NCBI GenBank assembly: GCA_964616825.1
Contig: CAZTSX010000016.1
Coordinates: 1 to 64,000 of the forward strand
Length of the DNA: 64,000 nucleotides
Reading direction: 5' to 3'
Source of the DNA: QYOJ01 sp964616825
Lineage (GTDB): Bacteria > Bacteroidota > Bacteroidia > Bacteroidales > FEN-979
The stretch's first letter is position 1. Every line of letters begins with the position of its first letter. The notes below the pieces were generated by a model that was not told the origin of the DNA, made no database searches, and was given only the letters and a program-made list of their open reading frames with translations. The translations under genes and the position numbers were made by a program. Positions 25,680-35,011 of the stretch are shown in pieces.

Positions 25680-27854
25680 ATGAGAATCGTAATTATTATT
25701 TTTTTGATTTGCATTTTCGGAGTAACCTTCTCTTCCTTCCGGCCGGGTGGAGAAAATGATTCATCAACGGATTCGGGTTCATCAAACACCTGCCTGCATT
25801 GTCATGATGGTATTGAAGAGATCAAAGATCCGGATTCATACATGATGGAAACGATTGCTGAGATTGCGGAGGAAGCCGGATTCGCCGGGAACAGCTGTAT
25901 TGTCTGCCATGGAGGAAATCCTGAAACAACAGATAAAACACTGGCTCATAAAGGGAGTATCCCCTATTTCCTGGAAGATGACGGCCCGAAGGATTTCTAT
26001 CCTGACCCGGGAAGCATGAAACAGTTGCCTCCGGCTCCTACCGCTGCTGAAGTGAAAGAAAATCCACAGTTGGCTGCCTATACCTATATACGCCAGGAGT
26101 GCCAGCGGTGTCATATAGGGGTAAAGGGTCGGAACAAACCGGGCGATTACCGGGGTATGGGGTGCAGTGCGTGCCATATACCTTATTCGACTGAAGGGTA
26201 TTATGAAGGAAATGATCCCTCCATATCTCATACGGAACCAGGTCATGTGTTAGTCCATAGTCTTCAGTCTTCAAGAAAATGCGAGGTGACAGTGAATGAC
26301 AAAACCTACTCGGGTATTCCGATACGAACCTGTGTGACCTGCCACAACAGGGGACGAAGGATCGGCACCTCTTACATGGGCTTGCTGGAAACAGCATACA
26401 AATCACCTTTTATGCCCAACGGAGACGAGCAGGAGCAGGTCTTCACCAAGAATTACCTGCATCTGCATGCAGATATCCATAAAGATAAAGGGATGCTGTG
26501 CCAGGATTGTCATACCTCTCTCGATGTCCACAGCAGCGGAATCCTTGCCGGAACCACCCTGGCAGCAGTTGAGATCGAATGCCAGGATTGCCACGGCACA
26601 CCTCAAAAATACCCCTGGGAACTTCCGATCGGTTTCTCAGATGAAATTGCCGGTGACCGGCCTGCGACTGGTCCGGCACGTGGACTGGCGGATGAGGTCC
26701 CCGATTACGCCAGCAAAGGAACTATTTTCGATATGGAAGAGGGATATCTGATTACAGCAAGAGGCAACCCGATGCCGCAGGTTGTCAAAAAAGGAAATGA
26801 AGTGATCGTATATACCGCCGGAGGGAAAGATATCGTATTATCCCCGCTAAAAACGCTGCTGGAAGAGAACAAACTATCCGAAGAGGCTGTGATTGCGATG
26901 GACAATATAGATGGTCATATCAACCACATGGAGTGTTATACCTGCCACAATACCTGGGCACCCCAATGTTATGGATGCCACCTGAAAGTTGATTATTCGA
27001 AAAATGCATTCCGTACCGACTGGACTGCTGATGGAAACGATCATAACGTAAATGGACTATCAGCGGATGCCAGGGGAGAAGCCAATAACCATCTGATCCC
27101 CGGGAAAGTTGAAGAACAGAGAAGCTATATCCTGTTTGAAGATCCCGCGATGGCTGTGAACGGGGAGCACAGGATCTCTAATTGTATTCCGGGATGCAAT
27201 ACCACAATTACGGTAATCAGCGAAGACAATGAGCCATTGTTATTGAACCACATCTTCCGGATTCCGGATGTAGAGGGAGCGGGAGCAGAAGGCCAGCTGG
27301 CCAGTGATATGGCAATCGTTCATCCTCACACCGTTTCCAAACGTGCCCGGAGTTGCGAAAGTTGTCACAACGATCCGAAAGCATTGGGATACGGTATAGA
27401 AAACGGAACCATCATTGCCGATCCATCAAAACCATACGATATCGATCTCACTACGGCTGAAGGGGTGGTGCTGGCTAAGAAGAGCCAGGCTCAAATAAAC
27501 GCGATCCCTAACTTGGACCACGACTGGTCAAGGTTTGTTTCGGAAGAGGGGAAACAACTTCAGACAGTCGGACATCACTTCACCGGAGAGCGACCGTTAA
27601 ACAATGAAGAGCGGGCTCTCATCTCCCGGGAGGGGGTCTGTTCGTCATGCCATAAAAGCATCCCGGATAATGATCTCGCTGTCAGCTTACTCTCACATGT
27701 CAGGGAGATGGCAGACATTCCGGTGAGCAACGATATGCACACCACACTGCTAAACCGGTCAATTATACTTACGGCGTGGATTGAAATCGTCGTACCTGTA
27801 GTGATCGTCCTGGTGGTGATTTTGTTGATCTGGAGATGGAGGAGGAGGAGATAG
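25680..27854 (+). CDS. Membrane-anchored undecaheme (11 CxxCH) c-type cytochrome
   Basis: The 724-residue protein has a signal peptide and eleven CxxCH haem-binding motifs: CLHCH, CIVCH, CQRCH, CSACH, CVTCH, CQDCH twice, CYTCH, CYGCH, CESCH and CSSCH. A C-terminal membrane helix (about 697-719) ends in RWRRRR, anchoring it with its body in the periplasm. Spacing is uneven, with seven haems in the first ~310 residues, two near 420-435 and two near 560-660. This resembles no single named family I can be sure of; it may be an octaheme-reductase relative or an electron-transfer hub. A quinone-linked or extracellular electron transfer role is inferred only. No cytochrome partner is adjacent. Confidence 0.88.
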   Translation: MRIVIIIFLICIFGVTFSSFRPGGENDSSTDSGSSNTCLHCHDGIEEIKDPDSYMMETIAEIAEEAGFAGNSCIVCHGGNPETTDKTLAHKGSIPYFLEDDGPKDFYPDPGSMKQLPPAPTAAEVKENPQLAAYTYIRQECQRCHIGVKGRNKPGDYRGMGCSACHIPYSTEGYYEGNDPSISHTEPGHVLVHSLQSSRKCEVTVNDKTYSGIPIRTCVTCHNRGRRIGTSYMGLLETAYKSPFMPNGDEQEQVFTKNYLHLHADIHKDKGMLCQDCHTSLDVHSSGILAGTTLAAVEIECQDCHGTPQKYPWELPIGFSDEIAGDRPATGPARGLADEVPDYASKGTIFDMEEGYLITARGNPMPQVVKKGNEVIVYTAGGKDIVLSPLKTLLEENKLSEEAVIAMDNIDGHINHMECYTCHNTWAPQCYGCHLKVDYSKNAFRTDWTADGNDHNVNGLSADARGEANNHLIPGKVEEQRSYILFEDPAMAVNGEHRISNCIPGCNTTITVISEDNEPLLLNHIFRIPDVEGAGAEGQLASDMAIVHPHTVSKRARSCESCHNDPKALGYGIENGTIIADPSKPYDIDLTTAEGVVLAKKSQAQINAIPNLDHDWSRFVSEEGKQLQTVGHHFTGERPLNNEERALISREGVCSSCHKSIPDNDLAVSLLSHVREMADIPVSNDMHTTLLNRSIILTAWIEIVVPVVIVLVVILLIWRWRRRR

Positions 27855-27857
27855 CTC

Positions 27858-27935
27858 CTAAATCCCCTGCCTGATTGGCAGACAAGCCTGAAGGGGACTT
27901 AATTCGTCATTCGAAAATCGTCATTCGTCATTTGA
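27858..27935. repeat. CCCCTTCAGG/GGGGATTTAGG element plus heptad array
   Basis: The minus strand reads AAGTCCCCTTCAGG, about 20 bases, then CAGGGGATTTAGGAG. The same outer sequence, without the insert, occurs at 47470-47493. A heptad array follows at 27903-27935 (TTCGTCA, TTCGAAA, ATCGTCA, TTCGTCA, TTTGAGA), partly overlapping the end of the tolC-like gene. Confidence 0.7.
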
Positions 27936-29258
27936 GATAATCCCTCCCGTCAACCTCAACAATTCCGTCTGGGTGTCGATCAGGTCATAGATAGCATTGA
28001 GTTTTTTGGAGGCAGCATTGAGGTAGATCAACTGGACATCCCTGAAATTGAATGAGTTGATTGTTCCGTTACGGTATTTCTCTGTAGCGATCTCCATATT
28101 TAGCTGGGCGCTCTCGAGATTGACCTGGGCTACCTCCAGCAGCTGTGTCCGGATACGATAGAGCTCGAACTGGTTTACCAGCAGGTTCTCCAGCGACTGC
28201 CTCAGATCCTGGATCTCGAGGCTCCCGATTTTTTCATTGATCCGGGCTGTCTCAATCGCTCTTCGGGTATTTCCCCCGTTGAAGAGGTTGAAGCTGAGAC
28301 TGAAATTGGCATAATAGTCAAACAGGTAGGTATTGGCTTCACTCTTTTCGAAGTCTGACCAACTCTGTGTGAAATCAGTTCCGGCATTCATCAAAAGCGT
28401 TGGCCACAGGTTGCTTCTGGCAATGCTGACATCCTTTTTCAGGATCTCCTGGTTGATGTACTGGTTCAGCAAATTGGTGTTGCTTGAATACATTTTATTC
28501 ATCAGATCGCTGAGAATATATTGCTGAATTTCTACCTGGAACGTGTCGACAAGCGTGAATTGAACCGAAGGGGGCTCTCCCAGGAGGAGCTTGAGATAGA
28601 GGAATGCATTCTTAACATTCAACTTCTGTAAGAGGTAATTGGTTGAATCGCTCAGAAAGGAATTTTTCGCCTGCAGCACCTCAAATGTCACTGCACTTCC
28701 AAGCGTTTTCCGCATCATCTCATAGGCATAACGGTCACCTGAAAGATCCTTGACATTGTTCAGAACACGCAACCGCTCCTCCTCCAGCAGCGCATAATAG
28801 TAACCCAGGATGATCGCCTGCAGGGTATTTTCAATCACAATGGTCGAATACCCGGAAGAGTAGTCCTCCAGCAGATCCAGTTTCTGCTTGTTCATCGATA
28901 CTGAAAGGCCGTCGAAAATTAACCATTGCACGTTAACATAAGGTACAAGCGAGTTAGTGTATTTGCCTTCACGATTAAACGTAAATGTAGTGGAATCAAG
29001 AAACGGGGTATTATCATACCGGTTGGCATTATTCAGTCCCAATGTAATGGAAGGCCATCTTCCAGCGGCTCCCTGGGTGTTGGTCATGGCTGCGATCTCG
29101 TAATTCTGCTGTGCTATCCGGATCTGGAAATTATTCTCAAGTCCTGTTTTGATGGCATCTGCCAGTGACAGGGGATATTGTGCCTGCATGGCGACTGAAA
29201 CCGAGATAAACAGAAGAAGCAGAAAACCTTTTTTAAGGTATGTAATTGGTGTGATCAT
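27921..29258 (-). CDS. TolC-family outer-membrane efflux channel
   Basis: The 445-residue protein has a signal peptide (to about residue 26) and the two-repeat coiled-coil/beta-barrel architecture of TolC proteins: LSLADAIKTGLENNFQIR, IARSNLWPTLLMNAG and IATEKYRNGTINSFNFRD. It provides the outer-membrane exit duct for the RND pump encoded immediately upstream (22 bp). It is third in the operon MFP-RND-TolC. Its C-terminus runs into a heptad array. Confidence 0.93.
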   Translation of the reverse strand: MITPITYLKKGFLLLLFISVSVAMQAQYPLSLADAIKTGLENNFQIRIAQQNYEIAAMTNTQGAAGRWPSITLGLNNANRYDNTPFLDSTTFTFNREGKYTNSLVPYVNVQWLIFDGLSVSMNKQKLDLLEDYSSGYSTIVIENTLQAIILGYYYALLEEERLRVLNNVKDLSGDRYAYEMMRKTLGSAVTFEVLQAKNSFLSDSTNYLLQKLNVKNAFLYLKLLLGEPPSVQFTLVDTFQVEIQQYILSDLMNKMYSSNTNLLNQYINQEILKKDVSIARSNLWPTLLMNAGTDFTQSWSDFEKSEANTYLFDYYANFSLSFNLFNGGNTRRAIETARINEKIGSLEIQDLRQSLENLLVNQFELYRIRTQLLEVAQVNLESAQLNMEIATEKYRNGTINSFNFRDVQLIYLNAASKKLNAIYDLIDTQTELLRLTGGIISNDE

Positions 29259-29279
29259 GAGTATCTAAATCAAATTCGT

Positions 29280-32200
29280 TTATTCAATTGTCCGTTTGCT
29301 ATAGATGATAGCCTTCTCCACGCTCTCTCTTGATGGAACAGTAGAGAGTTTCTCCACGATATTGGTCGGAACTTTCCGTTTCGGATCTCCCTGCAACACC
29401 CATAGATTGATCCGGTTGTAGAAGTAGATTGAGTACCGTTTGAAGTCATTCACGGCCAGGATCAGGACGGGAAAGAGGACCAGGATGAATCCGGTTCCGA
29501 AAAATACGCCATAAGCCAGTGCAACGGCCATGGGGATGAGAAACTGTGCCTGGAAACTTCCTTCCAGAATGATCGGATACAATCCTACGGTGGTGGTAAT
29601 CGTTGTCAGGACAATAGCCCTGAAACGGGCTTGGCCTGTTTGAAAGACAGCCTCTACCACCTTTTTCCCCTCCAGAAGCAGGGCATTGTATTTGGAGAGG
29701 AAGACCACCGCATCGTTGATGATTACTCCCGATAACGCCAGCATTCCCCATACACTGAGCAGGGATACGGAAACACCTTCCACCCCATGGCCCCAGATCG
29801 CTCCTAGCCATGCCAGCGGGATCATCATCACAATGATCAAACCCTGCGAGAAAGATTTAAAATGGAGGATAATGATCAGGAACATCAGAAGAAAAGCAGG
29901 GATGAAGAACTTCCGAATCTGCGCCATGGTTTCGTCGCTGGCTTTCTTTTGACCCAGGTAAGCAATTTCGATGCCCGGATAGCGTGCCTTTAGTTCAGGT
30001 ACGATTTCTGTCTCGATCTTCGTCTGGATGGGGACAATGGGTGTATCGTATCTTAGCACATTTGCATCGATGCGAATCTCACGTGAACTGTTGTAATGAT
30101 TGATACTGACAGGGCCCCGTTCGATCTTGTAGGTGGCCAGTTCCGACAGCGCAAATTCACTAACGGACGTTTTGATCTTCATAGATTCCAGTTGGCCAAG
30201 GTTGACCCGGTCTGTTTTCGGATACCTGACCCATACCCGCAATTCATCTTTTCCATGCTGCAGCCGCTGTGCCTGTCCGCCAAAGAAACCCTGGCGAACC
30301 TGGTTGGTTAGGCTGGCCTGCGTGAACCCAAGGAAGTAGGCAAGCGGTTTGAGCTTTAGTTGTACTTCACGCATCCCGGAGGGATTTACATCGGCAATGT
30401 TGTTCAACACTTCGATCTGTTTCAGACTTCGGATCAGGTCCTCTTTAGCCATGTTCAGTTCGGCTTCATCTTTCCCAAGAAGACTTATTGAGATAGGGGT
30501 GCCGAAAGTAGCCCTGCCCTGTATAGTGAATTTTTCAGCTTCCGGGATATCGCCTACTTTTTCCTGAACCCGTCTGACTATTTCGTAACTGGAGGTTCCG
30601 CTGTTTTCAAGGTCACGGAGCATTACGAAAATATTCCCTGCATGGGATCCACGTTCCTGCCCGCTGAAGGCCGTGCCCGATGAATGGGATCCACGTGCCT
30701 GTCCACCGAAAGCTGAGCCCGTAGAGAGGAATGTATAATTCACAAAATTAGTTGTATCTCCCAACTCCACCATCAGTTCGGCATTCACCTCCCAGATGGC
30801 GTCGTCTATTAGTTTAATTGATTCCAGTGTCCGGGCCTCTCCCGATCCGGGTTTAAATGCAAGGTCTACTGTAAACTGGTCGAATGGAATAGCCGGAAAA
30901 AAGGTTCCTTTGATCAGGCCACCCTGGAATAAGCCGGCAGTAATAAGCATGAGGAATACAGGAACAAAGATTGCCGCATATTTCCATTTAATGATAAATT
31001 TCAATGTGGATCCGTAAACCTTAGCTCGCATAAAATTGACGGCTTTGTCAAGAGAATCCCGGATCTTCCTGCCGGTATTCCGGCGTACATTCCGACGAAG
31101 TACCCAACTGCTTCCCAGGTGGGCCGGCAGCACAAAGAAAGCTTCAAGCAGGGAAAAGGCCAGGCTGAATACCACGACAAATGCCATTTCAAACATAAAT
31201 TCCATTCTTCCTTTGATGAAGAAGAGTGGTGAAAAGGCAATAATGGTTGTGGTAACGGAAGTGAGCACTGCCGGCATCACCTCCATAGTGCCGTCGAGTG
31301 CCGCTCTCCGGGGTGTTTTCCCTCGTTCGAAGTGGGTAAAGATATTCTCCGCAATAACAATCCCGTCGTCTACCAGGATCCCGATCACCAGGATCATCCC
31401 AAAGAGAGAGATCATGTTTACCGTAAGGCCGTAAAATGCCCCCAGGATAAACATGGCGCCGAATGAAGCAGGAATGCCGATAGCAACCCATATGGAAAGC
31501 CGGAGGCTCAGGAAGAGTCCCAGCGTGATGAAGATCAGCAGGAGTCCGATACCTCCGTTTCTGTAGAGCAGTTTCAACCTTAATTGGAGCATTTGCAGGA
31601 AGTCGTAGGTGACGGACATTTCAGTATCACTGTGCGTCTCGTTCCAGGTTTCAGTATATTCGTTACAATATGCTGAGATAGCAGAGAGGTCCTCTGTTGG
31701 CAGTTTAAATATCTGAAATGTTACAGCAGGATTCCCGTTCAGTAACGACGTGCTGGCTATATCGGCGAACTGCATGTTTACTGTTCCAATATCGCCAATA
31801 CGCAGGTAACTGCCATCGGGGTTTCCCCGGATGATGATCTGTTCGATCTCTTCCGGTTTAACCGTTCTGGTGCGGCTGCGAATCATGATCTCTTCCTGGT
31901 CGGAACGGATCTGACCGCCTGAAATGTCCAGGTTGTTCTGGGCAATTGCACGGGCAACCTCATCGAAGGTCAGGTTATATCTCAAGAGGTTTTCTTCGGA
32001 GATCTCCACCGAAAGCTCAAGGGCGGGAAAACCCCCGACCATGATCTGCGAAATGATTCCGGAGGTATAGAAATCATATTCGATCTCGTTGGCATACTCT
32101 TTTAAGGTAAGCAGATCCACATTTCCCGAGAGGCTCATGAAAATGGCAAATGTGGAGGAGCGTTGTTTGTTGACGATCGGTTTTTCGGCATCAACAGGGA

Positions 32201-32555
32201 AGGAGGTAATCCCATCCACGGCATTCTTCACCTCCATCAGGGTTTCATCTATATCATACTCTCCCGTGATCTCTACTCGTACAATATTGAAGTTTTCTGA
32301 TGACGTACTGCTTACTTCTTTAATCCCTGCAATGCCTCTGAGGGCTTCTTCTATCCTGATGGTAATACCCTCTTCCATCTCTTTTGGAGAAGCCCCCGGA
32401 TAGAAGACAGAGATATCGATGTATTTTTCGGAGGAATCAGGAAAAAAAGAGCGGTTCATGGAGACAAAGCTCATGCCCCCGATAACCAGGATAATAAAGA
32501 GGATGATGTTGGCGTAAAACGGATATTTTATGAAAATCGAGATGAGTTTTTTCAT
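29280..32555 (-). CDS. RND-family inner-membrane efflux permease
   Basis: The 1091-residue proton-driven pump has twelve membrane segments in two halves (one N-terminal helix, about five helices around 340-470, then the second half) and two large periplasmic loops. GILVDDGIVIAENIF and IINDAVVFLSKYN mark the TM4/TM10 regions. The periplasmic porter domain contains a 14-residue tandem duplication (GSAFGGQARGSHSS / GTAFSGQERGSHAG) encoded by two 42-bp units at 30643-30726. The substrate range is unknown; the sequence is closer to the hydrophobic-efflux/AcrB-like group of Bacteroidota than to metal pumps. It starts 3 bp after the adaptor gene ends. Confidence 0.93.
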   Translation of the reverse strand: MKKLISIFIKYPFYANIILFIILVIGGMSFVSMNRSFFPDSSEKYIDISVFYPGASPKEMEEGITIRIEEALRGIAGIKEVSSTSSENFNIVRVEITGEYDIDETLMEVKNAVDGITSFPVDAEKPIVNKQRSSTFAIFMSLSGNVDLLTLKEYANEIEYDFYTSGIISQIMVGGFPALELSVEISEENLLRYNLTFDEVARAIAQNNLDISGGQIRSDQEEIMIRSRTRTVKPEEIEQIIIRGNPDGSYLRIGDIGTVNMQFADIASTSLLNGNPAVTFQIFKLPTEDLSAISAYCNEYTETWNETHSDTEMSVTYDFLQMLQLRLKLLYRNGGIGLLLIFITLGLFLSLRLSIWVAIGIPASFGAMFILGAFYGLTVNMISLFGMILVIGILVDDGIVIAENIFTHFERGKTPRRAALDGTMEVMPAVLTSVTTTIIAFSPLFFIKGRMEFMFEMAFVVVFSLAFSLLEAFFVLPAHLGSSWVLRRNVRRNTGRKIRDSLDKAVNFMRAKVYGSTLKFIIKWKYAAIFVPVFLMLITAGLFQGGLIKGTFFPAIPFDQFTVDLAFKPGSGEARTLESIKLIDDAIWEVNAELMVELGDTTNFVNYTFLSTGSAFGGQARGSHSSGTAFSGQERGSHAGNIFVMLRDLENSGTSSYEIVRRVQEKVGDIPEAEKFTIQGRATFGTPISISLLGKDEAELNMAKEDLIRSLKQIEVLNNIADVNPSGMREVQLKLKPLAYFLGFTQASLTNQVRQGFFGGQAQRLQHGKDELRVWVRYPKTDRVNLGQLESMKIKTSVSEFALSELATYKIERGPVSINHYNSSREIRIDANVLRYDTPIVPIQTKIETEIVPELKARYPGIEIAYLGQKKASDETMAQIRKFFIPAFLLMFLIIILHFKSFSQGLIIVMMIPLAWLGAIWGHGVEGVSVSLLSVWGMLALSGVIINDAVVFLSKYNALLLEGKKVVEAVFQTGQARFRAIVLTTITTTVGLYPIILEGSFQAQFLIPMAVALAYGVFFGTGFILVLFPVLILAVNDFKRYSIYFYNRINLWVLQGDPKRKVPTNIVEKLSTVPSRESVEKAIIYSKRTIE
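30643..30726 (-). repeat. 42-bp tandem duplication inside the RND pump gene
   Basis: Two adjacent 42-bp units both contain TGGGATCCACGT and CCTGYCC on the + strand and differ at several positions, so the duplication is not recent. It stays in frame. Confidence 0.8.
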
Positions 32556-32557
32556 GG

Positions 32558-33685
32558 CTAATCCAGTATTTCTGCGTTAATTCCTTCCCGGGCGTTGATA
32601 AGCGGCTCAACAACGACATCCACACCTTCAGGTAGTCCTGAGAAAATCACAGTGGTTTCATTGGTTTTCAGGATCTCAATGTTATTCCTTTTCAGTTTAC
32701 CATCCTCAACGGTGAATACAGAATTAGTTTCAAATACGGCATTCCGGGGGATCTCCATGCTCTTTGTCAGGGTCTTGGCGGCAAATTTTGCTAGCAGGTA
32801 TTGTCCCTGAAACAGGGGCTTGTCTTTTCCGGGCGACAGGGCGACATAGATAGTGATAGCTTGTGTGGCCGGATCCATAAAATCGGATTTCCGGACAACG
32901 GTACCGGTCCAGCTAATGTTCCGGTCTTTGGTGCTTACCTTCACTTTGTCGCCTTTGTGGATCCAATAAGCATCTTCAATACGAACCGGGACTTCCAGCT
33001 CCAGCTTATCGGTACGGATCATCGAAGCGATCCGGCTTCCGGGATTGGCCACCGAACCGGGTTCCAGGTAGACCTGCGTAAACGAACCATCAAACGGGGC
33101 ATGAAGATTGTATTTCGATAACTTCACTTCCGAACTTTTGATGGTGAAGTAATCATTCAGGATTTCCCGGCTGGCCAGGAAGATCTTTTCTGCTTCGGAA
33201 CTGGGCTTGGGCAATGGAGGAAGAGGTTCCGAAAGGTCTACGGCGTTGAAGAAATTCTCGTATTTTGTGTAACTCCCGGGGTAATCAATCTTGATATCAG
33301 GAAGGATTCCGGCAATGGAATTAAGAAACCGGCTCTTGCTCGCTTTGAGATTGTTTCGGGCTTCTTCATCAAAAATCCGTACCAGCAGTATCCCTTTCTT
33401 GAACTTTGTTCCCTCACGCAGAAGAACATCTCCAGGCAGGATCTCACCCTGCACCTCAGAGCTCAGGTCTACAGTATGCTGGGAAGAGAGACGACCTGTT
33501 TCAACGATCTTCGCCTGGTTGGTGGAGTAGGCTACCTTCTCTGTCTTTACAAATAGTTTGATCTCTTCCCGTTGTTTATCCTCCGCTTTCTCTTCCATTC
33601 CTGCAAACATCATATACAACAGGCTGCTCAAGATAAACAGGGCAACAACGACAGCGATCGTGATAAGTGATTTTCTCCAGTTCAT
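32558..33685 (-). CDS. RND periplasmic adaptor (membrane fusion protein)
   Basis: The 375-residue protein has an N-terminal helix (about residues 9-29), then VDLSSEVQGEILPGDVLLREGTKF (biotinyl-lipoyl half), a short helical hairpin, LHAPFDGSFTQVYLEPGSVANPG (second lipoyl half) and a beta-barrel domain (LEVPVRIEDAYWIHKGDKVKV). It links the RND pump to the TolC channel. It is the first gene of the operon, with a -7 box 17 bp upstream. Confidence 0.93.
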   Translation of the reverse strand: MNWRKSLITIAVVVALFILSSLLYMMFAGMEEKAEDKQREEIKLFVKTEKVAYSTNQAKIVETGRLSSQHTVDLSSEVQGEILPGDVLLREGTKFKKGILLVRIFDEEARNNLKASKSRFLNSIAGILPDIKIDYPGSYTKYENFFNAVDLSEPLPPLPKPSSEAEKIFLASREILNDYFTIKSSEVKLSKYNLHAPFDGSFTQVYLEPGSVANPGSRIASMIRTDKLELEVPVRIEDAYWIHKGDKVKVSTKDRNISWTGTVVRKSDFMDPATQAITIYVALSPGKDKPLFQGQYLLAKFAAKTLTKSMEIPRNAVFETNSVFTVEDGKLKRNNIEILKTNETTVIFSGLPEGVDVVVEPLINAREGINAEILD

Positions 33686-33701
33686 GATGATGAATTTTTT
33701 G

Positions 33702-33709
33702 CAAATATA
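33702..33709 (-). promoter_or_regulatory. -7 box of the efflux operon
   Basis: TATATTTG on the minus strand lies about 17 bases before the adaptor start codon. No repressor gene is adjacent. Confidence 0.6.
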
Positions 33710-33727
33710 GCGTAATATGAGATGCGA

Positions 33728-35008
33728 TTAATGACTAGGTGACATGGAAAAACGATGATACAATTCAATGTGTTTTCTTGCTTGGGCTTCCCAGCTGTAA
33801 TTGTTCAATATATTTGAATGTGCTCGCAATCCCATCTTTTCATTAAGATCCTGGTCGTTGATTAGTTGGATCATGACATCAGCAAATTCTTCAGCATTTG
33901 CCGGATCAACTAAAAAACCATTTTCATGATTTGTGATCACATCTTTAATGCCACCGTATTTTGATGCTACAACAGTTTTTCCACAAGCCATTGCTTCCTG
34001 AGAAGTCATTCCAAAAGGTTCGAACAAGGAGGGTAAAACAAAAAATAAACTTTGTTGGTAGTAAGGCCTCATCATTTCATCCGGGACATAACCAATAATA
34101 TGGATACGTTTTTGCATGCCTTTTTCTGCAATAATCGCTTTCATCGTATCAAAGATTCCTAATTCACGGGGTTTGGGCCTGGGTGACCCTCCGCCAATCA
34201 CCAGGTCGACATCAGGAATTTCTTTTCTGACAATATCAAAGGCATATAATAATAGATCATGGCCCTTATTTGAATCGATTCGGCTTAGACAAAAGATGTA
34301 TTTCTCAGGTAAGTTTGTTTTAATTTTTTTGTCTTTCTCAGTAGGTAACCGATAATAATGGACATCTACTCCCGGAGGAATAATTTCAATATTATTCCCT
34401 GGAATATATCCTTCATCAAGATATAGTTCGGTTAATTTTTCCAGTTGAACATGAGAAGTAAGCGTTTGTGCATTCACGCTCGTAAATACCCTTATTTCTT
34501 CAGAAATCCGGTGGTTGAAATTGAATTTTTTTTCCATTTCAACAGGATCACCACCCATTTGATCTCGTTTCCATGCACCTATGGAGTGAGCGGTAAAAAA
34601 AGATGGTTTCCCGAAGTAGTTTGCCACATCAATCGTAACGATTCCGGCATCAACATAATGTCCATGATATAAATCGTAATCTAAATTATTTTCAATGATA
34701 AATTCTATCATGTTCTTTGAAAGCTCAGGCAATACATCATAAATAAACTCTTTAGGAATGAATTCCCATTTACCTGCAGGTATTCTGATCACATTTACAT
34801 CTTCAACTCCGGGAACCGGATCAATTTGTTTTTTTCGTTTATCAAACCACCGCGTAAATATATCCACCTTATATCCCATCGTGGAAAGGGCTTTTGCCAG
34901 GTCCATTACATATACAACCTGACCCCCTGTATCTGTCCTTCCCAGCTGTGGTATAGGATCAACATATCCATGTGTACTTAAGAGTGCAATATTATTGGTT
35001 TTGTTCAT
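33728..35008 (-). CDS. GT4 glycosyltransferase, sucrose-phosphate-synthase-like clade
   Basis: The 426-residue protein has the GT-B fold. LGRTDTGGQVVYVMDLAKAL (about residues 22-41) is the nucleotide-sugar clade marker shared with sucrose-phosphate and mannosylfructose-phosphate synthases, followed by YHGHYVDAGIV, FFTAHSIGAWK and FCLSRIDSNKGHDLL. The retaining-GT motif E-x7-E is EPFGMTSQE (about 337-345). It likely moves glucose or mannose from a nucleotide sugar to a phosphorylated acceptor. It follows the kinase gene by 3 bp, so the two work together. The region is visibly more AT-rich than its neighbours on both sides, which suggests transfer. A compatible-solute product is a reasonable guess. 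Confidence 0.87.
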   Translation of the reverse strand: MNKTNNIALLSTHGYVDPIPQLGRTDTGGQVVYVMDLAKALSTMGYKVDIFTRWFDKRKKQIDPVPGVEDVNVIRIPAGKWEFIPKEFIYDVLPELSKNMIEFIIENNLDYDLYHGHYVDAGIVTIDVANYFGKPSFFTAHSIGAWKRDQMGGDPVEMEKKFNFNHRISEEIRVFTSVNAQTLTSHVQLEKLTELYLDEGYIPGNNIEIIPPGVDVHYYRLPTEKDKKIKTNLPEKYIFCLSRIDSNKGHDLLLYAFDIVRKEIPDVDLVIGGGSPRPKPRELGIFDTMKAIIAEKGMQKRIHIIGYVPDEMMRPYYQQSLFFVLPSLFEPFGMTSQEAMACGKTVVASKYGGIKDVITNHENGFLVDPANAEEFADVMIQLINDQDLNEKMGLRAHSNILNNYSWEAQARKHIELYHRFSMSPSH

Positions 35009-35011
35009 TGA

